A stretch of 64,000 bases of DNA. Source: CAYZIC01 sp964478335 (GTDB lineage Bacteria > Verrucomicrobiota > Kiritimatiellia > RFP12 > DVOR01). Both the position numbers and the translations under genes were made by a program. The notes beneath the pieces were generated by a model, which was given only the letters and a program-made list of their open reading frames with translations, was not told the DNA's origin and did no database searches. The DNA lies in the NCBI GenBank assembly GCA_964478335.1, contig CAYZIC010000001.1, forward strand, positions 1 to 64,000, given 5' to 3'. Numbering within the stretch: position 1 is the first letter of the stretch; each line of letters opens with the position of its first letter. This document shows, piece after piece, positions 27,117 through 36,000 of the stretch.

Positions 27117-27716
27117 ATGATATCTAAATACACGTCTCTTATCCTCTTAGGCATGGCAACGATGGTTGCTATACCCATGGATCTCTCGGCACAAGAGCCC
27201 TCCAAGCCCAAGGCGCCTGTAGCACAGGCTAGCGCAAAAGTCTCGCAAAAGAATAAACCTGAGCCAGTGCCATTAGTCCAGCCTCCTCAAACGTTGCTCG
27301 ACGCAGAGGGCAACCCAGAGCTCGAGCTCATTAACCCATTTGCTAAGGGGCGCTCTCGTGAGGTTGAAACCGATGGCTCTATGGGGAGATTGCAACGAAC
27401 GACCCTAGGTGAAGTCTCCAATGATTTTGCCTTGCTGGCGATCGTCGTTCCTGAAGATGATACAGTTGAGCCGATGGCTCTGATCCGTCAAAATCAGGAT
27501 GCAGGCCCTATTTTAGTCCGGCCTGGCGATCTCATCCGTACCCGTGAGCCTACTAAGCGAGGCAATAGATGGGGGCGGAGCAAGGAAGAATTGGCACGAG
27601 AAAAGCTTAAAGGCAACTTCACTTTTTACCTCTACATCAAAAATATTTTACCGACACATCTCGAGGTTTATCATAATAAGAAAAACCCCAATGAGACAAC
27701 CATCATCACCCTCTAA
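27117..27716 (+). CDS. PilP/GspC-like periplasmic protein
   Basis: This 199-residue protein has a signal peptide (hydrophobic residues 6-24, cleavage near SAQE), a Pro/Ala/Lys-rich linker, a INPFAKGR segment near residue 74, and a small C-terminal beta domain. That fits PilP or GspC, which link the inner platform to the secretin. Position directly before the secretin gene supports this. The motif match is weak, so function rests mainly on context. It has its own ribosome binding site (AAGGAACC). Confidence 0.55.
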   Translation: MISKYTSLILLGMATMVAIPMDLSAQEPSKPKAPVAQASAKVSQKNKPEPVPLVQPPQTLLDAEGNPELELINPFAKGRSREVETDGSMGRLQRTTLGEVSNDFALLAIVVPEDDTVEPMALIRQNQDAGPILVRPGDLIRTREPTKRGNRWGRSKEELAREKLKGNFTFYLYIKNILPTHLEVYHNKKNPNETTIITL

Positions 27717-27747
27717 TTTAAAAGAACCAAAGAGAAAGTTACACATT

Positions 27748-29553
27748 ATGTTAACGATAAGAAAAAACTTTACACGCATGGTCTTACTGGGACTAACGTG
27801 CCTAGCAATTGAGCAAGGTGTTGCTTTTGCGCAACCTACTCCAAACGTACCTGGACGTAATCTACCGATGATTAAATCGCTCATGATTCGCGAAGCACCA
27901 GCAGAGTATGCGATGTGGCTACTCGGAGAAACATGGGGGCGACATATTGTAGTTAATGAGTCAGCAAAAAAGGTCAACGTCCGAGTCTTCCTCAGGGGGA
28001 TTGACTGTGCGAGTGCACTCAAGGCGATCTGCCACGCTCATGGACTTTGGTATCGTGAAGATCCAGAGAGCGATGTCATCTACGTGCAAACTCTCGATGA
28101 ATATATCCGCGGTAGCTCGCTCAACGATAAAAAGTTTGTCTCAACTGTCACAGTCGTCTATCCGCGAGCTGAAGATATCGCAGCAAGCTTGCAAGAGGTC
28201 TTTAAGGACATGGTTGCTTATACTGCGCCAGACGAGTATAGCAACGACCCCAGCGATGATATTGACAAGGCTATTGAGCGAATGCAACAGCTCGCCGAGC
28301 AATCAACCATCGTCGAATCGAGCACATCGAGCACACGCAGCTCTAGTCGTAGCTCTAGCGGATCGAGTAGTCGGTCGCGTCGTAATAATGACAATGACGA
28401 TGGCATTCAGCGCGTCCGGGAGTACTATGATGACCTTGAGTCTCTCAATAAGAATAACACCCAGATCACTGCGGGCTTAGATGGGCGCCCCACTCCGAGC
28501 CTGCCAGGAGTCGTCTTTCTCGCCGTCGAGCGTGCCTCCAATACCATCCTCTTGCGTTCCTCTGATAAAGAGGTCTTAAAGCAGGTTGAGGAGATGATTG
28601 CCACGCTCGATAGACCGACCTCTCAAGTACTCCTCGAAGTGCAAGTACTCGAACTCGACACCACGGACAAGGAAGCTCGCAAGCTGGATATCAACTTCCA
28701 GGGACATGGTGGCGACTACACTGGGTCATTCGCGGATACCGCTTTGGGTGCAAAATCGGGTGTTCTGCAGATGCTCAGGAAAGATCTTCAGTTGAAACTT
28801 GAATTTCTTGATAGCAATGACAAAGTGCGTCGCTTGGCAACACCGAGCCTCATGGTCGCAGACCTGGAAGCTTCTCGTATCTTTGTCGGATCAGAAACGA
28901 CGTTGCTCATGAGTGTCGAGGAAACCGTGGTCACAGGGAGTGGTAATAACCCTACGACAACCGCTGCAAGTAACCCCGAAACCGATCGCCGTGATATCGG
29001 CACCACGCTCGTCATCACGCCCAAGATCCATGGCGATGGCACTGTCACCGTCCGCATTATGCAAGAAAGCGCAAGCATTGGCGCTGAAAAGGACATTAAC
29101 TACGGCACGGATGAGCAGGGAAATCAAAAGACCTTTACCAGCACAGATGTCAAGAAGCAAACGATCTCCTCTACGGTCGTAGCCAAGTCTGGTGCAACAG
29201 TTTCTTTGGGTGGTCTTATTAGCCATGAAACGGTGGATAGCGTCTCACGCGTGCCGATTCTGGCTGACCTCCCCTATATCGGGAAGTATCTCTTTGAGCG
29301 CACCAGCAAGGCTGAGATCGAAAAGGAGCTCATTGTCCTCATTCGCCCTTATGTCATCTTGACACCTGATCGCGCAGAAAAAATGAGTCAACATTTCCTG
29401 AATAGTGCAGTCAATGATTCCTTATTACTCAAAGAGATCACCGAACGCATGGGGCATAAGGAGGCATTGCTTAAGCCAGAAATTCTCGAATTTATTCAAC
29501 AGAGCACACCTATCGCACCCGTGACACCCGAATCAAAGAAAGATCCCCAATGA
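27748..29553 (+). CDS. Secretin (PilQ/GspD)
   Basis: This 601-residue outer-membrane channel protein has a signal peptide ending near AFAQ, an N0-type domain (about 45-120), an N1 repeat (VTVVYPRAEDIAASLQEVF), a Ser/Arg/Asn-rich linker (about 190-225), and a second N repeat with RASNTILLRSSDKEV. The C-terminal secretin beta domain ends with SGATVSLGGLI and PILADLPYIGKYLF. The ATG at 27748 starts a clean signal peptide; an upstream in-frame start inside the previous gene is rejected. It should form the outer-membrane pore of the pilus or secretion machine. Confidence 0.93.
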   Translation: MLTIRKNFTRMVLLGLTCLAIEQGVAFAQPTPNVPGRNLPMIKSLMIREAPAEYAMWLLGETWGRHIVVNESAKKVNVRVFLRGIDCASALKAICHAHGLWYREDPESDVIYVQTLDEYIRGSSLNDKKFVSTVTVVYPRAEDIAASLQEVFKDMVAYTAPDEYSNDPSDDIDKAIERMQQLAEQSTIVESSTSSTRSSSRSSSGSSSRSRRNNDNDDGIQRVREYYDDLESLNKNNTQITAGLDGRPTPSLPGVVFLAVERASNTILLRSSDKEVLKQVEEMIATLDRPTSQVLLEVQVLELDTTDKEARKLDINFQGHGGDYTGSFADTALGAKSGVLQMLRKDLQLKLEFLDSNDKVRRLATPSLMVADLEASRIFVGSETTLLMSVEETVVTGSGNNPTTTAASNPETDRRDIGTTLVITPKIHGDGTVTVRIMQESASIGAEKDINYGTDEQGNQKTFTSTDVKKQTISSTVVAKSGATVSLGGLISHETVDSVSRVPILADLPYIGKYLFERTSKAEIEKELIVLIRPYVILTPDRAEKMSQHFLNSAVNDSLLLKEITERMGHKEALLKPEILEFIQQSTPIAPVTPESKKDPQ

Positions 29554-30227
29554 TCGATGATGCTCCATGTTGTCACGTGCTCCCCACATTGCTCAAGCAT
29601 ACACTCATCATTGTCTGTGTGGGCATGATGAGCAGTGGGTGCGCACTAACGCAACCAACACCTCCAAAGACTGAGCATCCCCCACTGTCTGAGCAAGAGG
29701 CTCTCCAGCAGGCCATTACGCTCGTCGCAGAGGGGCTCCCCAAACAAGCTGTGCCACAATTACTTGCGATACGGGACAATACTCAAGATCCCGCCATCAA
29801 AGCCAGTGCAATTCAAACATGCGCAAAGGCTTTTGCTGCACAAGGTGATTTTAAATCAGCAATCAATGTCCTCAGTCCCTTGCCCCCCCTTGTCTTGCGT
29901 GAGGAGCAGGCAATCTCAAATGCGATGGCTGGTGAATATTACTTGCGCATGGGGGCTTACAAGCTCGCAATCCCGTGCATTGAGCGAGCACTCTACAATG
30001 AGCTCCCTAAAAAGCACACAGATTGGCGGGCTGCGGCTTTCTTCAATTATGGTAAGTGCGCCCTCTCGCTCAATATGCCACGACGTGCGCAGGCTCTCTT
30101 TAGTGAAGCGCAACTACAATTTAAACACCTCAATCACCCGCAAGCGGTCATACTGTGCCAAACGCTCCTCACAACAATCGACCGTGCAATACTCCAACAA
30201 GAAAGCCCCCCCCCCCATGTCAAATAG
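29550..30227 (+). CDS. TPR lipoprotein, pilotin-like
   Basis: This 225-residue lipoprotein has a hydrophobic signal and lipobox SSGC near residue 31. Helical pairs with TPR spacing follow (AAGEYYLRMGAYKLAIPCIERAL-type patterns from about residue 50 to 210). Lipid-anchored TPR proteins such as PilF/PilW act as secretin pilots, and this one follows the secretin gene with a 4-bp overlap, so a pilotin role is likely but not proven. Its last codons run through a C11 tract and overlap the start of pilT. Confidence 0.7.
   Translation: MIDDAPCCHVLPTLLKHTLIIVCVGMMSSGCALTQPTPPKTEHPPLSEQEALQQAITLVAEGLPKQAVPQLLAIRDNTQDPAIKASAIQTCAKAFAAQGDFKSAINVLSPLPPLVLREEQAISNAMAGEYYLRMGAYKLAIPCIERALYNELPKKHTDWRAAAFFNYGKCALSLNMPRRAQALFSEAQLQFKHLNHPQAVILCQTLLTTIDRAILQQESPPPHVK
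30206..30216 (+). repeat. C11 homopolymer at the lipoprotein-pilT junction
   Basis: Eleven C residues lie directly against the pilT ATG (30217) and inside the last codons of the lipoprotein gene (encoding Pro-Pro-Pro). Removal of one C would fuse the two reading frames. The nearest purine-rich ribosome binding candidate (AAGAAAG) sits 11 nt before the start, across the tract. Confidence 0.9.
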
Positions 30228-31281
30228 TGAAATCCTACAAGGGCTCTTTGATCTAATCGTGGAGAAAAACGCATCCGACTTACATTGGTGCGAGGGCGAG
30301 CCATTGAGACTACGTATCCACGGACAGCTTGCCATCGTCGAGCACCCTCTCCCAGAAAACATCGAGTTTCAAGGCCTCACCGAAACGCTTATCGGGCACA
30401 AGACCTTTGATCGCTTTCTCGAAACACGCGAATATGATGGAGCTATCACCATCGCAGATGGTCGCCGCCTCAGAGTCAATATCTATTTTAAGCGCGACAA
30501 GGTCGCGTGGGCCATTCGCCTCCTCCCCAATACCTTTATGACCTTTGAGGAGCTCGGTCTCCCTCTCGACCTCTGCCAAGAAATTACTCAAATGCACCAA
30601 GGGCTCGTCTTGATCACTGGTGCTACAGGCTCTGGTAAGACGACTACTCTCGCATCGATCCTCAATCAAATCAACCAGCAGCGCCACGCACACATCTTCA
30701 CAATCGAAGACCCCATTGAGTATATCCATACCTCCAAACAATGCCTCGTCTCCCAGCGGGAAGTCGGCAGAGACACCCGATCATTTCACGATGCACTCAA
30801 AAGCGTCTTGAGAGAAGATCCCGATATCGTGCTGCTTGGCGAAATGAGAGACCGAGAATCGATGGATGCGGCTCTGACGCTTGCAGAAACTGGACACTTG
30901 ACATTTGCCACACTCCACACCTCTGGTGCCGTCGAATCTATCGCTCGTATTATTAGCAACTTTGATGCCATGGAGCAAGCTCAAGTGAGAGAGCGTATAG
31001 CAAGCAACTTAAAGATCGTGATTACCCAGCAACTCATTCCCTGGTCTAACCATCAAGGTCGATCCCTTTGTGCCGAGATCATGGTCTCAACCAAGGCGAT
31101 TCGCGCGATGATCCGGGATCAAAAAGAACGCCAACTCCCCGCACTCCTCGAGACGGGCACCGAGCAGGGGATGCTGACGATGGATCGATCGCTTGTGACT
31201 CTCGTCAAGAATCATCACATCACCCTTGATGAGGCTCTCCTCTACACGACTGACAAGGATGCCCTCCTCAGATTTGTTTAG
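30217..31281 (+). CDS. pilT: Pilus retraction ATPase (PilT)
   Basis: This 354-residue hexameric ATPase depolymerises type IV pili. Walker A is GATGSGKTTT near residue 134. Walker B/Asp-His boxes are VLLGEMRDRESMDAA and GHLTFATLHTSGA. The PilT-specific C-terminal helix AIRAMIRDQK near residue 292 (family AIRNLIRE) separates it from PilB. The ATG at 30217 gives the family's usual start (a short helix, then ASDLHWCEGEP). Presence of PilT argues that the cluster makes a retractable pilus rather than a pure type II secretion system. Confidence 0.92.
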   Translation: MSNSEILQGLFDLIVEKNASDLHWCEGEPLRLRIHGQLAIVEHPLPENIEFQGLTETLIGHKTFDRFLETREYDGAITIADGRRLRVNIYFKRDKVAWAIRLLPNTFMTFEELGLPLDLCQEITQMHQGLVLITGATGSGKTTTLASILNQINQQRHAHIFTIEDPIEYIHTSKQCLVSQREVGRDTRSFHDALKSVLREDPDIVLLGEMRDRESMDAALTLAETGHLTFATLHTSGAVESIARIISNFDAMEQAQVRERIASNLKIVITQQLIPWSNHQGRSLCAEIMVSTKAIRAMIRDQKERQLPALLETGTEQGMLTMDRSLVTLVKNHHITLDEALLYTTDKDALLRFV

Positions 31282-31329
31282 GGCGAGCATTGCTCGCCGT
31301 TGTTAGCTAATCGTGGCGACGCAGTCGCC
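31282..31329 (+). promoter_or_regulatory. Two GC-rich hairpins between pilT and the chelatase operon
   Basis: GGCGAGCA-T-TGCTCGCC (31282-31298) and GGCGAC-GCA-GTCGCC (31315-31329) are perfect palindromes 16 bp apart, with no T run. They could stop transcription weakly, or mark an mRNA-processing junction before the next gene at 31344. Confidence 0.45.
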
Positions 31330-31343
31330 CAGTAAGGATTGAT

Positions 31344-32084
31344 ATGGAAACGTTTATTGCTTTGGTACTTTTTGTCGCATGGTTGCAAACATGCTTAAAA
31401 TTCGCCTTGATTTCTCGCATATGGGGATTTTTATTTATTGTGATTATCGGGTGTTTGCCCTTTGCCAATCACTCCCTATTGATCGCCAGCAGTTTGCAAG
31501 AGCAGATGGCGATGGTATGCTCGGAATCATTTTTACAAGCTTGGTGTGTCATTTTGGTGGTGCAGGAGTTTCTCGTCTTTATTATGGGGCTCTCGCTCTT
31601 ATCCGCTTATCAGTTAGAAGAGAAAATACACTGGTGGAAAATGGTTGTTTTTGTGCCGTCATTTTTAATTTATCCTGGCGTGGTCTTTCTCCAGATGCAG
31701 AGCTATAATCACTTTGTGATGGCTGACTTTGATTGGGTTTGTGCTGGAGTAAGTGCCGTCTTGGTATTCACCTCTTTAGCTGTGATTGAGGGAATGCGTT
31801 GGTATAAACGCCACGATTTTGATGGTGCGATTTTATTACTCTTTAATAGTGAGTTTGTCATTACTATATTAGCTGTCTTTTTACCAATTGCAGCGGTCGC
31901 ATCTGACCGCCTGCAGATTGGTGAATGGCAGATTAATTGGCAAGACGCTCAGCCATTACTTTATCTGTTAATCCCTGTATTGCTCTCTGCGTGTGGGTAT
32001 GCGCTATGGCAATTGGGGGTGCAGATCTATTACCGCCGTATACATCATTATCATCAAGTGAATCAAAGGAATAACCATGTCTAA
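31344..32084 (+). CDS. Polytopic membrane protein of the HmuSTUV-like operon (HmuV position)
   Basis: This 246-residue protein has about seven hydrophobic helices and a His/Tyr/Arg-rich cytosolic tail (RRIHHYHQVNQRN). The family is not recognised. It heads an operon with an ExbB/MotA-like channel, a DUF2149 protein and a CobN-like chelatase, and its stop overlaps the next start by 8 bp. Bacteroides hmu and methanogen operons with the same trio also carry an extra membrane protein, so it is probably part of the same complex. Histidines near helix ends could bind haem or metal; this is speculation. Confidence 0.6.
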   Translation: METFIALVLFVAWLQTCLKFALISRIWGFLFIVIIGCLPFANHSLLIASSLQEQMAMVCSESFLQAWCVILVVQEFLVFIMGLSLLSAYQLEEKIHWWKMVVFVPSFLIYPGVVFLQMQSYNHFVMADFDWVCAGVSAVLVFTSLAVIEGMRWYKRHDFDGAILLLFNSEFVITILAVFLPIAAVASDRLQIGEWQINWQDAQPLLYLLIPVLLSACGYALWQLGVQIYYRRIHHYHQVNQRNNHV

Positions 32085-32664
32085 CATCACCCAAATTCTT
32101 AATCTAATCTCAAATAGTTTACTCCTGCCTGTTATCGTTTTACTCTTAATTGCTGTCGTTTATGCGCTGATTGCGTTGGGTGGGTTTTGTGCCAGTAGTA
32201 TTATGCTTTTGATTGAGCAGCGCAAGAATCGCACATTCTTACGTCAGATCCATCGTGGGGAGCTAGATGTGGTCAATCAAGAGGATTGCTCTCTAGCCCG
32301 ACACGTGGCTTACTTTATCGAGAAAGAATGGAATGAAATCGAATGCGAAAAGTATATCTCCGAGCATCTCGAGCGTTATGATCGCGAACTTGAGCGGCAT
32401 CGTTTTTTCATCAAGATCGGGCCGATGCTTGGTTTGATGGGAACTCTCATCCCCATGGGACCGGCTTTAGCAGGCTTAGCCTCTGGAGATATTGGCTCAA
32501 TGGCCTATAATATGCAAATCGCTTTTGCGACAACAGTACTTGGATGCTTTATCGCAGGCGTGTCGGTCTTGATCATTTCGGTAAAGAAGCATCACTATAC
32601 CGCTGAAATCTCAAACCTACGGTATCTATTAGACCGTCAATTGGAGGGAGGAGCACATGCGTAA
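32077..32664 (+). CDS. MotA/TolQ/ExbB-family proton channel (HmuT/U-type)
   Basis: This 195-residue protein has a first membrane helix near residues 12-40, a cytosolic middle and two C-terminal helices (about 112-132 and 145-168). The signature GPMLGLMGTLIPMGPALAGLASGD near residue 113 is the ExbB/TolQ/MotA helix that forms the proton pathway. It overlaps the DUF2149 gene by 8 bp. In the HmuSTUV type of operon such a channel is thought to couple the proton gradient to the membrane-bound chelatase, as ExbB does for TonB. Confidence 0.85.
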   Translation: MSNITQILNLISNSLLLPVIVLLLIAVVYALIALGGFCASSIMLLIEQRKNRTFLRQIHRGELDVVNQEDCSLARHVAYFIEKEWNEIECEKYISEHLERYDRELERHRFFIKIGPMLGLMGTLIPMGPALAGLASGDIGSMAYNMQIAFATTVLGCFIAGVSVLIISVKKHHYTAEISNLRYLLDRQLEGGAHA

Positions 32665-33001
32665 GGCAAGGCGATATGAGCCATTTACAGAGCAAGATGA
32701 TGATAATCCACTGAGCAATTTGGTGAACTTATTTGACGTTGCAATGGTTTTTGCCGTAGCACTCATGGTCGCATTTGCGATACAAAGCCGTATGTCCGAG
32801 TTTTTAACCGCTCAAGATGCGACATTTGTTAAAAATGCAGGCTCGCCAGACATGGAGATCATTGTCAAAAAAGATAACAAAGTCACACGATATAAATCAG
32901 AGCAATCGACCACTGGCAATGGCAAAGGCCAGCGCGTGGGAGTCGCTTATCGATTAGAATCAGGTGAAATTATTTATGTACCAGAAGGAGATACAAAGTA
33001 A
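32657..33001 (+). CDS. DUF2149-type membrane protein (ExbD-like partner)
   Basis: This 114-residue protein has a charged N-terminus, then DPLSNLVNLFDVAMVFAVAL-like sequence starting near residue 17 (one membrane helix with an embedded Asp), and a periplasmic domain ending GKGQRVGVAYRLESGEIIYV. This matches the DUF2149 pattern known next to MotA/ExbB-type channels and CobN-like proteins. The helix with an acidic residue is analogous to ExbD/TolR/MotB. Its stop lies one base before the chelatase start. Confidence 0.8.
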   Translation: MRKARRYEPFTEQDDDNPLSNLVNLFDVAMVFAVALMVAFAIQSRMSEFLTAQDATFVKNAGSPDMEIIVKKDNKVTRYKSEQSTTGNGKGQRVGVAYRLESGEIIYVPEGDTK

Positions 33002-33002
33002 A

Positions 33003-36000
33003 ATGAAAACTAAATTATTTAAACCATTACTCGCATGTGCTATTGTCTTGGCTATAGTGGGTGCGATTTTTGCCTACATTCGTTATGCGGCACCTACTCG
33101 CATCGCCTTTGTTGGATATCCTGAGTATATGATTGCACAATCTTTGGATCAGCAGATTGACCCTGAGACGCAAGTCGATGTTGTTAAGTGGACAGAAAAG
33201 TCAGGTGCCGAGCTGCGTCACTATGATGCTATGATTTTCTTTGGTATGGGGCTTAAGTTTACCCCAGAGCAAGAGGTTATGATCAAATCGTTAAAAGCAC
33301 CCCTATACGTAACTGCATCGACACGTCCCGAAACAAAACTGGACACCTTTACCCCAGAGCAGTCAAAGCAAGTCCAAGCCTATTTGGGTGGTGGGCAGGC
33401 TAACTTTAAAGAGCTCCTACGCTACCTACGCTACACGGTCGATGGTAAGCGCATCAATGCTATTGCACCAAAGGCCCCCATTAAGATTGAGCATAAGCCA
33501 TTTTTTCATGTCAAAGACCAAGATCAGTTTGCCAATTATGACGACTATATGGACTTTTACAAAAAGAGCGGTCGATATAATGCCTCGCATCCCACAGTCT
33601 GTATCCTCAGTGGTAATGGCGGGGGCGCACTTGAGATGCTGATTGATGCCTTTGAAAAACGTAACTTTAATGTCATAGGCACCTCGCTCTTTGGTTCTTT
33701 CCTTGAGGAAATGCAAAAAATAAAACCTGACCTTTTAATCTATCAGCCACACGGACGCATTGGTCGCGGTGACCCAGACAAAACCTATGAGCTACTCAAG
33801 ACGCTTAATGTCCCGTTACTCTGCCCAATCAAAGTCGGTCAACCCTATGATGAGTATCTCAAAGATCAGCGAGGGATGACTGGGGGGATGCTCAGTCAGA
33901 GCATCACGATGCCAGAGCTTGATGGCGGCATTGTCCCCTACGTCCTCTCCGCTCTTTACAAAAATAAACGAGGTCTTTATGTCTATAAAATGATTCCTGA
34001 GCGCCTCGAACGCTTTACTGAAATGGCCGTCAAACTCGTCGCGCTTAAGCGCAAGGCAAACTTTGACAAACGCATTGGTATCATTTATTACAAGGGACCA
34101 GGCAAAAACTCTACTGAAGCAGGCAGCATCGAGGTTGGAGATTCAATGCTCAATACCCTCCGCTATCTCAAAGAGCAAGGTTATGATACTGGAGACTTGC
34201 CCAAGTCTGTCGCCGCACTCCAAGAGCAGATCCAGCAAAATGGTGCCAATTTCAATACGTATGCCGCAGGTGCAAGAGAACGCTTTGTCAAGGAGGCCTC
34301 CATCCAAACGATTTCACCTGACACCTTTGCAAAGTGGGTCAAAAAAGCAATGCCAGATGACCTCTATGATGAGGTACGCAAACAATATGGCGACTTCCCA
34401 GGACAGTATTATGATGATGGACAAGGTAATCTCGCTCTCAGCCAGCTACGATTTGGTAAAATTGTCCTCATGCCACAAAGTGCCGCAGGTATCGGTAGCG
34501 ATGATAATAAAATCGTGCATGGTGTCAAAATGGCACCTCCACACCATTACATTACCACCTATCTCTATCTCCAAAATAACGTTGATGCCATTATCCACTT
34601 TGGCACACACGGCAGCTTAGAGTTTACCCCGTGGAAACAAGTCGCCCTCTCCTCATACGATTGGCCTGATGTCTTAATTGGATCGCTCCCACATTTCTAT
34701 CTCTACGTCTGTAATAACATCGGTGAGGCTATTATCGCCAAGCGCCGTAGCTATGCCACAATGATGACACACCTCACGCCGCCTTTTATGCGTGCTGACG
34801 GATATGGCGAGCTCAATCAGCTAGACGAAAAAATCCACTTCTACGCCAGCTGCGAGAATAGCGAGCTTAAGGCTGAATATGAAAAATCCATCATTGCTGT
34901 CGCCAAAGCTGAAAAATACGATGTCGACCTTAAGCTCTCTGACGACTTCCAAAAAGGCACCCTTACCCCAGAGGACTTCACCCGTCTACATGACTTTATT
35001 CATGAAATCAAGCTCTCCAAAGTCAATCGTGGCCTTTATGTGATTGGCAGACCTTATACCCAAGAGGAGGCTCAAGAGACTGCGGGGCTCATGCTCGTCG
35101 ATGTCATCGCTGATCAACTCTTTAAAAATGACCTGACAGCGGGTAAAGTCCGCGAGGAGCAGCGCGATCAAGCTGGATTCTTTGAGCATCGCTACCGTGC
35201 CGCTGCACAAAAGCGCATCACAGACATCTTTGCAAACCCAGACCGCTACCGCGATGGTAAGCTGAGTGTCAGACCGGCAGAAACCAAACCTGTCAAACCA
35301 CACAAGATGCCAACTGCGACTATGTCCAAGAAAAAGCACCCCTCTGCAGTACCAGCCAATATACCCGCTGCAATGAAAAAAATGATGGCTGCAAGGCAAG
35401 CTCCCCAAGCACCCAAACCTCAGCCCACCATTGAGCAACAGACCCTCAAGGCAAAAGATGACCTCCTCATCTCTACTCCTCTTGAGCTCAAGACCATTGC
35501 CAATGCCCTCAATGGAGGATACATTATCCCAACATCAGGAGGTGACCCAATCGGCAATCCCGCCTGCGTACCTACGGGTAAAAATATGTATGGTATCGAC
35601 CCTGAGCGCACCCCTACCAAAGAAAGCTTCGCCCTCGGCAAAAAGCTTGCCAAGCAGCTGATTCAAGCCAAGATTAAAGCCACTGGCAACTTCCCCAAAA
35701 AAGTAGCCTTTTCACTCTGGGGGGGCGAATTTATTCGTACACAGGGATCTGATATCGGTGAAATCTTTTATTTACTCGGGTGTGAGCCTATTTGGGATAT
35801 GCGTGGCACCGTCAACGACGTACGACTGATCCCAATTGATCAACTCAAGCGTCCCCGTATCGATGTCATTGTACAGACCTCTGGGCAATTTCGAGGCGTT
35901 GCAACCAGTCGCATGCGCCTCATTGACAAAGCTGTCAAGCTCGCAGCTACTGACCCAGATACGCCTGATGCCAACAATTACGTTAAAGAGGGCTCTAGCA

